64,000 nucleotides of DNA from Bradyrhizobium sp. cir1 (GCF_014198245.1 NZ_JACIHE010000028.1:16640-80639), one strand, 5' to 3'; shown: positions 16,332 through 25,119, counted from the stretch's first letter. Numbers and translations: made by a program. Notes: generated by a model not told the origin, from the letters alone.

Positions 16332-17861
16332 CTAGCGTACTCCGTAGCTTGCGAATTCCTGAACGATGTTCGGATCCATCGCCTTGGCATTGGCAATGTC
16401 CAGCGCGCCTTCCTGGGCGGAGCCGTTACGCTGCTTGGCGAGGCCGCGGCCGTAGAGCGAGGAGGTCAGGCGCGGGTTGATCCTCAGGGCCGCATCGAAA
16501 TCGGCGATCGCGTTCTTGACCGCGCCCGACTTCAGATTGACCAGCCCGCGGCTGTCCAGCGCGTCGACGAAGTTCGGCCGCAGCCGCAGCGCCTCGTTGC
16601 AATCCTTCAGCGCGCCCTGGAGGTCGCCGACCACGGTGCGGGTCCAGCAGCGGTTGTTCAGCGCCTCGACATCCTTCGAATTGATCCGGAGCGTGTCGTC
16701 GAAATCCTTGATGGCGAGGCTGTAGGCGCCCTTGCTGGCATAGACCTGGCCGCGCCGGTACAGCGCGTTCACATCATCAGGATTGGCCGCGATCTTGGCC
16801 GTCAGGCCCTTGATGGTGGGATCCTCCGCCAGGACGGCCGCGCTCGGCCCGCTATCCGCGTTCGGCGCGGGCGCGGGATCGGCCGGTTTCACCGGCGGTG
16901 GCGGCGGGGGCAGGGCGGCCTCGACCTGCGGCTTCGGTGACGGAGCCGGTGCGGGCGGCGGCGGCGGAGGGGCAGGTGCTGCAACGTTGTCAGCCGGCTT
17001 CGCCGGCGGCGGTAATGGCGGCGCGGGCGGTGCCGGGGGCGGGTTGTTGGCGACGACGGGCGGCGCAGGCGGCGGTGCCGCCGTCGATGTTGTCGGGCGC
17101 GACCCGGCGGCGCCCGGAATGAAGGAGAAATCCTCGGCCAGCGAGGAGGAGATCCACGGCACCTGCTCGCCGCGCGAGGCGCGGGTGACGCCCATCTTGG
17201 TGCGGTTCAGCGTCTCCTCGGCCATCAGGTCGGGGACGCGGATTTCCTTGAGCAGTTCCTGGACAAACAGGCTGTGCTCGCCGCCGGCGTCCGAGACCAC
17301 CGAGGCCAGCGCCGCCGAATACATCACCAGCGTGCCGTTCGGCGCGATGACGGGCGTAAGACCGGCCGAGAAGCTGCGGAACCGGCGCTCGAACGGGTTG
17401 CGCCTGGAGGCATCGATCAGCGCGATCTTGACGCCGGCGCCGCGCGTGTTGAGCTCGCCGAGCACGGTCTCCAGGCTGAAACCGTCGCGGCGCACGTCGG
17501 ATTCGGTCCAGATCTGCGCGTCGACCGGCAGCATGTAGCTCTGGCGCGCCGACTGGATGCCGAAGCCGCTGAAGAACACCAGCGCCACCGAGCCCGGCTT
17601 GATCTTGCCATAGAGCTTGTCGAAGGCGCGGCGCATGCCGTCGCCGGTCAGGTTCTCGCCGATCTCGACCGAGAAGCCGTCGCGCTTGAGCTCGTCGGCG
17701 ATGTCGCGCGCATCGTTGAGCGGTTCCTTCAGCGGCGCATCTGCATCCGGATATTTGGCGTTGCCGATGACCAGCGCAAAACGGTCGCCGGCCGCCAGGG
17801 ATGGCGCAGTCGGGACGAGCGAAACGAGCAAAGGGAGAAGGAAAAGGAAGCGAATTTTCAT
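16332..17861 (-). CDS. Caspase-fold (pseudo-peptidase) protein with TPR repeats
   Basis: The protein has 509 residues from the ATG at 17861, which starts a signal peptide (hydrophobic to about residue 23, then AAGDRFALVIGN). Residues 25-255 match the caspase p20/metacaspase fold (FALVIGNAKYPDADAPLKEP, NDARDIADELK, VALVFFSGFGIQ, YMLPVDA, IALIDASRRNPF). The catalytic His of the usual SGHG motif is Phe100 and the catalytic Cys of the usual DACR motif is Ser152, so it is probably not a protease. A Pro/Ala-rich linker (about 270-355) leads to three to four TPR repeats (about 375-500), including YRRGQVYASKGAYSLAIKDF and NNRCWTRTVVGDLQGALKDC. A periplasmic scaffold or binding role is inferred. Confidence 0.85.
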   Translation of the reverse strand: MKIRFLFLLPLLVSLVPTAPSLAAGDRFALVIGNAKYPDADAPLKEPLNDARDIADELKRDGFSVEIGENLTGDGMRRAFDKLYGKIKPGSVALVFFSGFGIQSARQSYMLPVDAQIWTESDVRRDGFSLETVLGELNTRGAGVKIALIDASRRNPFERRFRSFSAGLTPVIAPNGTLVMYSAALASVVSDAGGEHSLFVQELLKEIRVPDLMAEETLNRTKMGVTRASRGEQVPWISSSLAEDFSFIPGAAGSRPTTSTAAPPPAPPVVANNPPPAPPAPPLPPPAKPADNVAAPAPPPPPPAPAPSPKPQVEAALPPPPPPVKPADPAPAPNADSGPSAAVLAEDPTIKGLTAKIAANPDDVNALYRRGQVYASKGAYSLAIKDFDDTLRINSKDVEALNNRCWTRTVVGDLQGALKDCNEALRLRPNFVDALDSRGLVNLKSGAVKNAIADFDAALRINPRLTSSLYGRGLAKQRNGSAQEGALDIANAKAMDPNIVQEFASYGVR

Positions 17862-18182
17862 AATCAGCGCGGTCCAGCCAAAAAGGCGCCGTTCCAGCTT
17901 GCGCCGCGGCGACCTTAACTTACGCATCTTGCATTATCAAACCGGGGGGAGGGGGCGTCAACCTCTTGGAGATTCGGCATTATCGCGACGATTGACCGCA
18001 ACGCAGGGGCGCGCCGGTAGCGGAATGAACGGGCTGTCATGTTTGTGCTCGACCCGATCTGGTTGGGCATGGCAAGCGGCCATGTTGCAGCAGTCATGTT
18101 AGGGGAGTGATGTTAGGGGAGTCATGGCGACGAAAATGTGATTGGTCTCACATTGCAGGCCCGCGGTCGTAGCAAGCCCAAA

Positions 18183-18227
18183 GCATGATCCGGAAAAGTG
18201 CGAAGCGGTTTTCCGGAAAGATCATGC
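18183..18227. repeat. Palindromic repeat family 1, copy A
   Basis: GCATGATCCGGAAAA ... TTTTCCGGAAAGATCATGC forms an interrupted inverted repeat. The same element, inverted, occurs at 36151-36199. It is a dispersed intergenic palindrome of the type common in Bradyrhizobium and relatives. Confidence 0.85.
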
Positions 18228-18240
18228 GTAAACAACAAAC

Positions 18241-18281
18241 TAAAGCGCGATGACGATTCATCCAAATCTCATCGCGCTTTA
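18241..18281. repeat. Perfect 13-bp inverted repeat
   Basis: TAAAGCGCGATGA (18241-18253) pairs exactly with TCATCGCGCTTTA (18269-18281) across a 15-base loop. It lies 14 bases after the previous palindrome and about 75 bases ahead of the MBL gene. It may be part of the same dispersed element or a regulatory hairpin. Confidence 0.8.
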
Positions 18282-18356
18282 GGCTGTTTGACCTTTGCGG
18301 CGGACGATGGCTTGGTGCGTCACGTCATCCAGATCCCCTCACAAAAAAGAAGAGCC

Positions 18357-19163
18357 ATGGGAAACGTCTACGAAATCTACGCCCTGCGCTACGCGACGAT
18401 GTCGCCGCGCACTCCCAGCATGAACTTTCTGGCGCCCGATCCGCATGACAGCGCGGCGCAGGATCTCGACTATTTCGTCTGGCTGATCCGAGGGCACGGC
18501 CGCGACATCCTGGTCGATACCGGCTTCAATGCCGAGGACGCGAGCGCGCGGGCGCGCAAGCTGACGCTCAACCCGGTCGATGCGCTGGAGCGCTTTGGCG
18601 TCGCGGCTTCGAGCATCCGCAACGTCATCGTGACGCATCTGCATTACGACCATGCCGGCAATCTCGACCGCTTCCCGAATGCGCGCTTCCATCTCCAGGA
18701 GCGCGAGATGGCTTACGCGACGGGGCGGTGCATGTGCAACGGCCTGCTGCGACATCCGTTCTCGGTCGAGCACGTCACGCAGATGGTGCGCCATGTCTAT
18801 GGTGAGCGTGTCACCTTCTACTCGGGCGACGGCGAGGTCGCGCCCGGAGTCACCGTGCACCGCGTCGGCGGCCATTCGGATGGCTTGCAGGTGGTGAAGG
18901 TCGAGACCGCGCGCGGGTCCGTGGTGCTGGCCTCCGATGCTGCGCATTACTACGCCAATCTGCAGCGCCGCAGCCCGTTCCCGATCGTCTACAATGTCGG
19001 CGACATGGCACAGGGCTGGGAGACGATCGAGCGCCTCGCAGGCCACCCTGATCGATTCATCCCCGGCCATGATCCGATCGTGACCGAGATCTATCCGCGC
19101 GCCAGCGACAAGGTCGACGCCTGGGCACTGCACCTGCCGCCGTCGCGGTCGTTTGCGAAATGA
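18357..19163 (+). CDS. MBL-fold hydrolase, N-acyl homoserine lactonase-like
   Basis: The protein has 268 residues from the ATG at 18357; the frame is open upstream but the added residues lie in the repeat region. The metallo-beta-lactamase motif HLHYDHAGNL (HxHxDH) is intact, with later ligands in GGHSDGLQVV, LASDAAHYYAN and FIPGHDP. This spacing and the N-terminal WLIRGHGRDILVDTGFNAED match lactonase-type members that hydrolyse N-acyl homoserine lactones, so quorum quenching or general lactone hydrolysis is the likely role. The dinuclear zinc site should be functional. Substrate is not proven, since the family also includes other esterases. Confidence 0.85.
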   Translation: MGNVYEIYALRYATMSPRTPSMNFLAPDPHDSAAQDLDYFVWLIRGHGRDILVDTGFNAEDASARARKLTLNPVDALERFGVAASSIRNVIVTHLHYDHAGNLDRFPNARFHLQEREMAYATGRCMCNGLLRHPFSVEHVTQMVRHVYGERVTFYSGDGEVAPGVTVHRVGGHSDGLQVVKVETARGSVVLASDAAHYYANLQRRSPFPIVYNVGDMAQGWETIERLAGHPDRFIPGHDPIVTEIYPRASDKVDAWALHLPPSRSFAK

Positions 19164-19263
19164 CGCGATAGCGTCATTCCGGGGCGCGCGCAGCGCGAAC
19201 CCGGAATCCAGAAGTTGTAGCGCGAGATTCCGGGTTCGCCGCGTCGCGGCGCCCCGGAATGAC
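19161..19263. repeat. Palindromic repeat family 2, copy A
   Basis: The element starts with a TGACGC/GCGTCA hairpin that includes the stop codon of the lactonase-like gene. It continues with GTCATTCCGGGGCGCGCG, an internal CCCGGAATC/GATTCCGGG pair, and ends with CGCCCCGGAATGAC. The related copy is at 40376-40509. Confidence 0.85.
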
Positions 19264-19550
19264 AGCATCAGCTAGTACGCCTGCTTCGCGTCCGCCTCTT
19301 CGCTGGTCTGGATCAAGTCGAGGCTCGCTTCGAATTTGCGGAGCAAGGCTGAGAGCGCCGGGCCTCATGTCAGCTATGCTCCCGAATGCAGCGCGAAAAG
19401 AACATCGTCTGAGGTCCGGGTCGGGCCAATGGCGACTTGAGTGCCGCCCACGTGATCGCAAGATGTGCCTTTCGACAATGGCGATTGGAACTAGGAAACC
19501 TTGGGAAGCTCGCGCGTTTAGGGGGACGGAGCAAGCCGTGGAGGAGAAGC
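19264..19550. other. Gap holding a marR 3'-end fragment
   Basis: Apart from the marR fragment at 19272-19355, this gap has no recognisable coding content. The final bases supply GGAGAAG, the ribosome site of the small secreted protein gene. Confidence 0.6.
19272..19355 (-). pseudogene. Fragment of a marR 3' end (copy A)
   Basis: On the minus strand this reads LSALLRKFEASLDLIQTSEE and then ADAKQAY followed by a stop. It is nearly identical to the last ~28 residues of the complete MarR gene at 26178. Homology stops abruptly upstream, so only the 3' end is present. A second fragment lies at 25205. Confidence 0.75.
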
Positions 19551-19868
19551 ATGCGAACAGCAGTTCTCGCGTTGATCGTAGTTGCCGGAAGCGCAATTGC
19601 CTTCCAAGCAACGGCCCAACAGCAAAAGGCCGCACCCAGTGAGCAAACCAAGGAGGAGATGCGCCGTGATGTAGACCAAGGGCTCAAGACTGGCGAGCCC
19701 AACGAGCAGATGCAGCGCGATGCGGACAAAGGGATCAAGACCCGCAACTCCGGAGAGTCCGGATACGTGGCCGACCAAGACAAGCCGGGCGCATCTGCGC
19801 ATCCTCCGGGCCGACCGGGAAGTGAGCAGACCACGGGTTCGGGTGGCCAGACCAGCGCTCCGAAATAG
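19551..19868 (+). CDS. Small secreted hydrophilic protein
   Basis: The protein has 105 residues. The ATG at 19551 is preceded by GGAGAAG, and the N-terminus MRTAVLALIVVAGSAIAFQA is a signal peptide likely cleaved after ATA or AQQ. The mature part is charged and has two similar segments, MRRDVDQGLKTGEPNE and MQRDADKGIKTRNSGE, then a Gly/Pro/Ser/Thr-rich tail. I do not recognise a domain. The periplasm or outside of the cell is the expected location; function unknown. Confidence 0.6.
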   Translation: MRTAVLALIVVAGSAIAFQATAQQQKAAPSEQTKEEMRRDVDQGLKTGEPNEQMQRDADKGIKTRNSGESGYVADQDKPGASAHPPGRPGSEQTTGSGGQTSAPK

Positions 19869-19945
19869 AACCCTTGGCGATGCGCACTAGGCAAGCATAG
19901 AGGTTGGCAGCTTCTGGGGGAGGAGCGGAAGAGCGATCGACAGCC

Positions 19946-20734
19946 CTATCCGGGCCGACGGCCGACGATCGCATTGGCGCACGCCTCGATCGAGACACGC
20001 TCACTCGCCTCGATAGGCACCTGCTCACGAACCCGAGACTTGAGTTGCATCACGTCGGCTGACGCCATCGTTGTAAGCATCGGAGCGAGATTGGGCGCCG
20101 CGATCGTAGTCGACCAATAGTCCTCGAAATCGTCGAAGGTTCGTCGCGTGCGAAGAACGCGCGCTTCGATGTCGGCGAAACCCGCCCCTGTCCACAGCTC
20201 ATGGAGTCCTTCGGGCGTCGAGGCTTCCGCTTTCGGAGCCCGCGGTGGCGTGAACCCCATGCCTTTCATCTCGGTTATGATGGCCTCCGACGGGCCGCCG
20301 CCGCTGACGACGTCCCAAACATAGGCGGCCGCGATACCGCCCGGCCGGAGGACGCGAGCCATTTCAGCGACGCCCCTGGCAGGGTCCGGTATGAAAAACA
20401 CAACGAGCGCCATGACGGCCGCATCGAAGGTGCCATCGGCAAATGGCAATGCCATTGCATCGCCCTGTCGAAACCCCGCGACGGGTGTCGCCAGCCGCTC
20501 TCGTGCAAAGGCCAGCTGACCTTCCGAGGGATCCACGCCTTCGACGGTCATTGGGGCGCAGCGCTCGACCAGCAACTGTGTAAACGCGCCATTGCCACAA
20601 CCGATGTCGACCCATCGCAAATTGGGCGGGGGCGAGAGCCAATCAATAAAGGCGCGTCCGGCCAGTCCACTCCACTTGCCCATCATCCGTTCATAGACGG
20701 CGCCGTCATCGAACCTGATCGTCGGCGCGGACAT
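19946..20734 (-). CDS. Class I SAM-dependent methyltransferase
   Basis: The protein has 262 residues from the ATG at 20734, where the homology begins. The Rossmann-type methyltransferase motif I is VDIGCGNGAFTQLL (about residue 42), motif II acidic residue lies in VEGVDPSE, and later motifs are GDAMALPFADGTFDAAVM and RVLRPGGIAAAYVWD. This is the Methyltransf_11/UbiE-type pattern. The substrate is unknown. It stands alone between a small secreted protein and a cupin gene. Confidence 0.85.
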   Translation of the reverse strand: MSAPTIRFDDGAVYERMMGKWSGLAGRAFIDWLSPPPNLRWVDIGCGNGAFTQLLVERCAPMTVEGVDPSEGQLAFARERLATPVAGFRQGDAMALPFADGTFDAAVMALVVFFIPDPARGVAEMARVLRPGGIAAAYVWDVVSGGGPSEAIITEMKGMGFTPPRAPKAEASTPEGLHELWTGAGFADIEARVLRTRRTFDDFEDYWSTTIAAPNLAPMLTTMASADVMQLKSRVREQVPIEASERVSIEACANAIVGRRPG

Positions 20735-21080
20735 CGGGGGGCCTCGCTGCGTTTCGCGCGTCTCACGAAGGTCGGCTCCGACGATAACCGGACACAACCT
20801 TGGGATCAACGCTCCGATCACGTTGACGACTGTTCGGGGTCAAAACCCGCAACGCTCTGATCAAGCATAAGGCTTCTGCTCAACCCCCAAAGAAGCAAAG
20901 GCTGCCTTGGCAAGCTTGGATGGCTTGTTCTGGTCACTTTCAGGAAGCAGGCCTCGCGGTGCTCTGAGCCAAGGTCGGCCACGGGCCACAAATGGACATC
21001 GGGGTGTCAACTCAGTCTTGCCCGCTACCCGCCAGTTTGGATTCAGGTGTCTTAGTTTTTCGGCGAATGGTTGAGCCTGC
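20735..21080. other. Gap with dispersed repeat R1
   Basis: I see no gene in this 346-base stretch. It contains the 49-bp-type repeat at 20839 and decayed-looking sequence (GGTCGGCCACGGGCCACAAA, GGACATCGGGGTGTC) that resembles motifs near 23495 and 24051. Confidence 0.5.
20839..20888 (+). repeat. Dispersed ~49-bp repeat, copy R1
   Basis: The core GTCAAAACCCGCAACGCTCT then GATCAAGCATAAGGCTTCTG matches 23203-23251 and 25120-25168 with few changes, all in the same orientation. Confidence 0.85.
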
Positions 21081-21584
21081 CTACCTGAATTCTTGCCCAT
21101 ATTTGAGAGCAATCGCGTTGATCTGCTCGCGCGTGAATTGCTTTCGCGATTCACCGGGTCGGCTGCAGGTTTCGCGAAAGAAGCCATCGAGGCCGGGCGG
21201 CACCATGATCCACAGCAGAACCATTTCTTGGTCTGGACTACTGAAACCATGCCACGTGTTCTTAGGTATGAAGATCGTTCCACCTCTTTCGCAGGGGTGA
21301 GGCGTATCGTTGAGTGTGACTATGCCAGCGCCTTCCAGAACATAGAACGCTTCATCCTGTCCGAGGTGCCGGTGAACCGGAATGCCCGAGCCCTTGGGTA
21401 GCTGCTGTGTGCCCAAGCCGAAATTATTGGACCCGCTTATGGGGTCGGCCTTGATGAAGATGTTGCCGCCATCACGATAGTGGATGAGGTGTTCACCCTG
21501 TCCGGCGCCAAGTACATAGCCGTGCGGCACCGAGCCTTGCGATCTCGTCTCGATCTCCTCGTTGTTTGGCATCACCTGCTCCAT
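21081..21584 (-). CDS. Cupin domain protein
   Basis: The protein has 167 residues (the start could also be the ATG 12 bases further in at 21572). The central cupin barrel shows motif 1 PVHRHLGQDEAFYVLEGAG (His, His, Glu as metal ligands) and motif 2 with PKNTWHGFSSPD (His). It has no signal peptide. The C-terminal REQINAIALKYGQEF resembles cupins of unknown function and some quercetinase-like enzymes. The substrate is unknown. Confidence 0.8.
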   Translation of the reverse strand: MEQVMPNNEEIETRSQGSVPHGYVLGAGQGEHLIHYRDGGNIFIKADPISGSNNFGLGTQQLPKGSGIPVHRHLGQDEAFYVLEGAGIVTLNDTPHPCERGGTIFIPKNTWHGFSSPDQEMVLLWIMVPPGLDGFFRETCSRPGESRKQFTREQINAIALKYGQEFR

Positions 21585-21713
21585 TGGCCTGGGCCTAGCA
21601 ACAATTAGGGCGCGTACTCATAGGTCGTCGGCGATGTCCGCTTCGCTTCGGTACCGACTGCCTTTGTGCAACTGGAGCAAATGCCGCGATGGGCCAAAGG
21701 CGACATCAAGCTC

Positions 21714-23084
21714 TTATGACGGCGCCACACCCCGCGCGCGCGGCTCTGGGAGCGCGCCGGCCCTCAGGGGAAGCGGCTGGTCGCCAAGCAGCACCTTCAT
21801 CACCACGTCACGCGCATTGCTGGGATCAAGCGAGTGCTTTGCGATCAGGTCGCTGCAATCGGCCACGATCTGGTCGGCGTCCTGCATGATCTTGAGCTCT
21901 TTGTAGCGATCATGCCGATGCAGGCCCATGCTTTCGCCAACCACTTCAAGGATATTTATGATGCGGAATGGCCAGTCGCGCTCGTGTGCGCACAGTTCGC
22001 GATGATCGGAATGATAGACCGCGACCAGTGCATCGACGCCTGCATCGCGCGCCGCCTCAAGTTCCATGAGTTGTAATTCACGCTTGAACTTTGGGAGTAC
22101 ACCGACATCCACGCTCTGCAAACCCACCGCCGGCTGGTTCAGATCGACGAGTTCGATACCGGGGACCGTCGTCAGGATTTCAGCGGCGGCTTCCACGACG
22201 CCGGCCACGCCGGGATGCTTGTGCAGCGCGACCCGCATTTCGACCCTGTGCTGAAGGTGCGGCTTTAGCTGCGCCAGCCGGTCACCGAGAAAGCGCATGA
22301 ACGGGCTCATCTCGAACGGGCGGGAGCCACGCTGCCGCTCGACCGTTGGCAGGATGGTTTCCGTGTACTGGACGTAGCACGACGGGCACCAGGAGATCAC
22401 CTGCCCCGATTTGGTGTGCGACAGCTTTTCCATAGTACTCGAGCCCATACGACCGGCCATCTCGGCGTCCCCAGACTTGAGTTGGAGGATGCCGCAACAA
22501 TGGCTCGGTCCGCCCATCACCTGGTAACTGACGCCGAGCGCATCCATGATATCGAGGGCAAGCAAGGCGATGTGCGGCGTCTTGAGCACATTGCAGCCGG
22601 TGTAAAACACGAAATCCGGCGCCTCAACGGGCGTGGAGACCGACGCCGATTTCTGACCCAGTCGTTCGAGCGCGTCCGTATCGAGTTGCAGGTGCGAAAG
22701 CACGTTCACTCCACGACTGCCGTCGCGGTACTTCTCGATACCCTGTCGGCGTCGTTCGGCAAGCTCATTGTCCGACTTCGCGATGCCAAGCCGCGCCATG
22801 CTCAGCAAGAAACGCGGATTGACGCCATAGTTGCATGCCTTGATGCATGCCCCGCTCCGCATGCAGGATTGCGCCCATTTGCGCGACGCTTGCGGGCCGT
22901 TGCCGGTACTGACCAGTTCGAGGATGCCGCCGATGATGTCTTCGGACTTCGTATCCGAGATGCCCGCTGGCTCAACACTCGGACAAGCCTCAACGCATTT
23001 CCCGCATCGCGTACAGGAGTCGAGCATTTCCTCGACATATTCAGCCAGGGTCGTCTCGAATGGGATCTCGTTCATCGGCTGCAT
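21714..23084 (-). CDS. Fe-S/CCG-domain oxidoreductase subunit (HdrD/GlcF-like)
   Basis: The protein has 456 residues from the ATG at 23084, which has GGAG ahead. The N-terminus carries one classical [4Fe-4S] motif, CTRCGKCVEACP, and a second, altered one, CMRSGACIKACNYG. The C-terminal part has CCG-type cysteine domains: one intact (GPSHCCGILQL with upstream FYTGCN and WCPSCYVQ), while the place of the second shows HKHPGVAGVVEA and VYHSDHREL, lacking the expected cysteine pair. Such proteins pass electrons between a dehydrogenase and a quinone or disulfide partner. No partner subunit lies next to it. It is probably cytosolic or membrane-associated; the acceptor is unknown. Confidence 0.8.
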   Translation of the reverse strand: MQPMNEIPFETTLAEYVEEMLDSCTRCGKCVEACPSVEPAGISDTKSEDIIGGILELVSTGNGPQASRKWAQSCMRSGACIKACNYGVNPRFLLSMARLGIAKSDNELAERRRQGIEKYRDGSRGVNVLSHLQLDTDALERLGQKSASVSTPVEAPDFVFYTGCNVLKTPHIALLALDIMDALGVSYQVMGGPSHCCGILQLKSGDAEMAGRMGSSTMEKLSHTKSGQVISWCPSCYVQYTETILPTVERQRGSRPFEMSPFMRFLGDRLAQLKPHLQHRVEMRVALHKHPGVAGVVEAAAEILTTVPGIELVDLNQPAVGLQSVDVGVLPKFKRELQLMELEAARDAGVDALVAVYHSDHRELCAHERDWPFRIINILEVVGESMGLHRHDRYKELKIMQDADQIVADCSDLIAKHSLDPSNARDVVMKVLLGDQPLPLRAGALPEPRARGVAPS

Positions 23085-23538
23085 GACCAGCTCCAGACCT
23101 GCTGACGGATCAGCTACGTGCGGCACATGACAACTTCGGAACCTACCCCACAAATGACGAGCTGTACACGAACTGGCCGCAATCGGGATTTGTTGCCTCT
23201 GGGTCAAAACCCGCAATGCTCTGATCAAGCATAAGACTTTTGCTCACCCCCAGGAAGCCGACATCGGACGAGAGTGCCGCAATCTTGGAAGACCCCGGCT
23301 GGCATGCAGTGGTCGCAAAGGCCGAAACCGTCGCCAGCAGCTGCTCGCCATCACGACGGACGCGGTCGAGCGGAGTTACTTGACAGGAGAATGGGTGCCG
23401 CGTGAACCGTAAGATGACTGATAGGGATCAACGGCTGCCTCGGTACCTTGCATAACGCTGTTCAGCTTACCTCTTGGAAGCAAACATCGCGGCACTTTGA
23501 ACGAACGTCGGCAACGGGCCAGAAGCTGACGGCCGAGG
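23085..23538. other. Gap with repeat R2 and decayed sequence
   Basis: I see no intact gene in this 454-base stretch. It contains repeat R2 at 23203 and fragments without start or stop context. One segment (about 23265-23390) reads like a broken coding piece but is too short to name. Confidence 0.5.
23203..23251 (+). repeat. Dispersed ~49-bp repeat, copy R2
   Basis: The core GTCAAAACCCGCAATGCTCT then GATCAAGCATAAGACTTTTG is shared with R1 and R3. It is followed by AGCCGACATCGG, which is also present after R3. Confidence 0.85.
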
Positions 23539-24003
23539 TCAGGGTCCTCGCAGGTCTTTAACGAGTTTTGGAAGCAATCTTCCGTCTATCGAACCAGATG
23601 GCACGAATCCGCAGTCTTCTGCGCCCATCCGTCTATAGAAGGGTGCGGCGTCCGGATCCCCCTCGATCACAAGCTCGTCGGCGCCCACACTTGCCGCCCT
23701 TCCGCAGGCCCAAAGAAAGAGAGCCCTGCCGACACCACATCTCAGCGCGGTCGGCTCAACGAAAAGCTTGAGCAAGTCGGCTTCCTTTCCAATTACCTTG
23801 ACCTGCGCGACGCCAACGATCCTCCCGTGCTCTTCCGCAACGACGATCGAGGTCGATCGCAATTCCAATGGATCAAAGGAGAGTTCGCGACGGCATGCCT
23901 CCATGAAGTCGTTGTCGTAACCCCATACTGCTTTCGACCGAAAACATAACGCTGAAAGCGCGGGTAGCTCTTCGACCGCTGGAGTTCGGATTAGGTACGG
24001 CAT
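23539..24003 (-). CDS. GNAT family N-acetyltransferase
   Basis: The protein has 154 residues, the typical length. The acetyl-CoA-binding region shows LLKLFVEPTALRCGVGRALF, where the R-x-x-G-V-G-R-A pattern is the pyrophosphate loop. PFYRRMGAEDCG near the C-terminus is the usual GNAT helix 4/strand 6 segment. It stands alone in its neighbourhood. The acceptor amine is unknown. Confidence 0.85.
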   Translation of the reverse strand: MPYLIRTPAVEELPALSALCFRSKAVWGYDNDFMEACRRELSFDPLELRSTSIVVAEEHGRIVGVAQVKVIGKEADLLKLFVEPTALRCGVGRALFLWACGRAASVGADELVIEGDPDAAPFYRRMGAEDCGFVPSGSIDGRLLPKLVKDLRGP

Positions 24004-24204
24004 GCCGCCTCGGCTATGTTTGACTGGAGCATAGCAATTTGAGTGACCGATGTCCGCAATGGGTCATAAGCGGCCTTCAGCCGTCGTCGGCGGCCGGCTT
24101 TGGGGAAGGGCCAAATTCGGACTAGCTTTCGCGCACAGCCACTTTATGATTTGGGCGTTTTAATCGGTACTTGATCACTTTGTATTCCCCTGGGGGTCAA
24201 CCGG

Positions 24205-25101
24205 ATGCCTGCCAAAAGCATTCCGACTATAGGGATCATGATTGCTGGGACTGAGCGTCCCATTGAGGGCTTCAAGACAGGTCTCAAGGAACTCGGGCTT
24301 GTTGAAGGACAGACTGTCAGGTTCGAGCAGCGGGTTGCCAATGGCGAGCTTGCGAAGCTTCCCGCCTTTGCGGCGGAGCTGGCTAGCCTCAATGTCGATG
24401 TCATAGCATTGATTGGAGCTGTCACCGCTCGCGCTGCGCAAAAGGTGACGACTACTATTCCGATCATTTACTCGGTTGTGGTCGACCCGGTCAGCGACGG
24501 CCTCACCACAAGCATGGAAAGGCCCGGCGGCAACATGACTGGGGTGACGAGTTTCGACCCGAACCAGGCGAGGACGCACGTTGATCTGCTGCGGTCAGTT
24601 TCTCCTAAGCTCTCGCGCGTGGCAATTCTTAGCGACAGGGGCGTATCCGAGTGCATGTCCAACAGCAACGATCAAGCCATTAGAGAGCGCGGGCTCTCTT
24701 CGCAGATTTTGCGTGTTCTCGGACCCGAACCTGATCTTGATGGAGCCTTTGCGGCGATTAAGCGAGAGCAGGCAGATGGTTTGATTGTTGTCGAAGAGCC
24801 GATCATTGGTCCGAACCGCATGCGAATCGCGCAAACGGCCGTGGCCCTGCAGCTTCCGACAATTTTCCCGAGGGAGATGGCTGACGCAGGCGGCCTCTTC
24901 AGCTACGGCACGAGCCTCCGTACGGCCACCCGGCATATGGCACAGTACGTAAAGAACGTTCTCGATGGCGAGAAGCCGGGCGAGATGCCGATCCGTACAT
25001 TGTCCGCACACGAATTGGTGGTGAACTTGCAGACCGCTGCAACACTTGGACTCACTGTGCCGGCGGACGTGCTCGACAGAGCCGTCGAGGTGATTCAATG
25101 A
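24205..25101 (+). CDS. ABC-type substrate-binding-like protein without signal peptide
   Basis: The protein has 298 residues and matches the ABC_sub_bind (TrpX-like) family: IPTIGIMIAGT at the start, GFKTGLKELGLVEGQTV, DVIALIGAVTARAAQKVTTT, IPIIYSVVVDPVSDGL and SMERPGGNMTGVTSF. Members are normally exported, but here the N-terminus MPAKSIPTIGIMI goes straight into the fold with no hydrophobic signal. No in-frame start further upstream supplies one. No permease or ATPase gene is adjacent. It is either a truncated relic or a cytosolic sensor-type protein. Confidence 0.75.
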   Translation: MPAKSIPTIGIMIAGTERPIEGFKTGLKELGLVEGQTVRFEQRVANGELAKLPAFAAELASLNVDVIALIGAVTARAAQKVTTTIPIIYSVVVDPVSDGLTTSMERPGGNMTGVTSFDPNQARTHVDLLRSVSPKLSRVAILSDRGVSECMSNSNDQAIRERGLSSQILRVLGPEPDLDGAFAAIKREQADGLIVVEEPIIGPNRMRIAQTAVALQLPTIFPREMADAGGLFSYGTSLRTATRHMAQYVKNVLDGEKPGEMPIRTLSAHELVVNLQTAATLGLTVPADVLDRAVEVIQ

Positions 25102-25119
25102 AGTCTGAGTCTGCTTCGC

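Larger units (their letters stand above)
17862..18356. other. Intergenic region with two palindromes
   Basis: This 495-base gap between the divergent caspase-fold gene and the MBL gene holds a GGAAAA/TTTTCC inverted repeat at 18183 and a perfect 13-bp stem at 18241, both listed separately. Near 18100 there is a short direct duplication of TGTTAGGGGAGT. I see no coding region. Confidence 0.6.

Noticed and set aside
16332..17861. Calling the caspase-fold protein an active metacaspase
   Set aside because: Both catalytic positions are replaced (Phe100 and Ser152).
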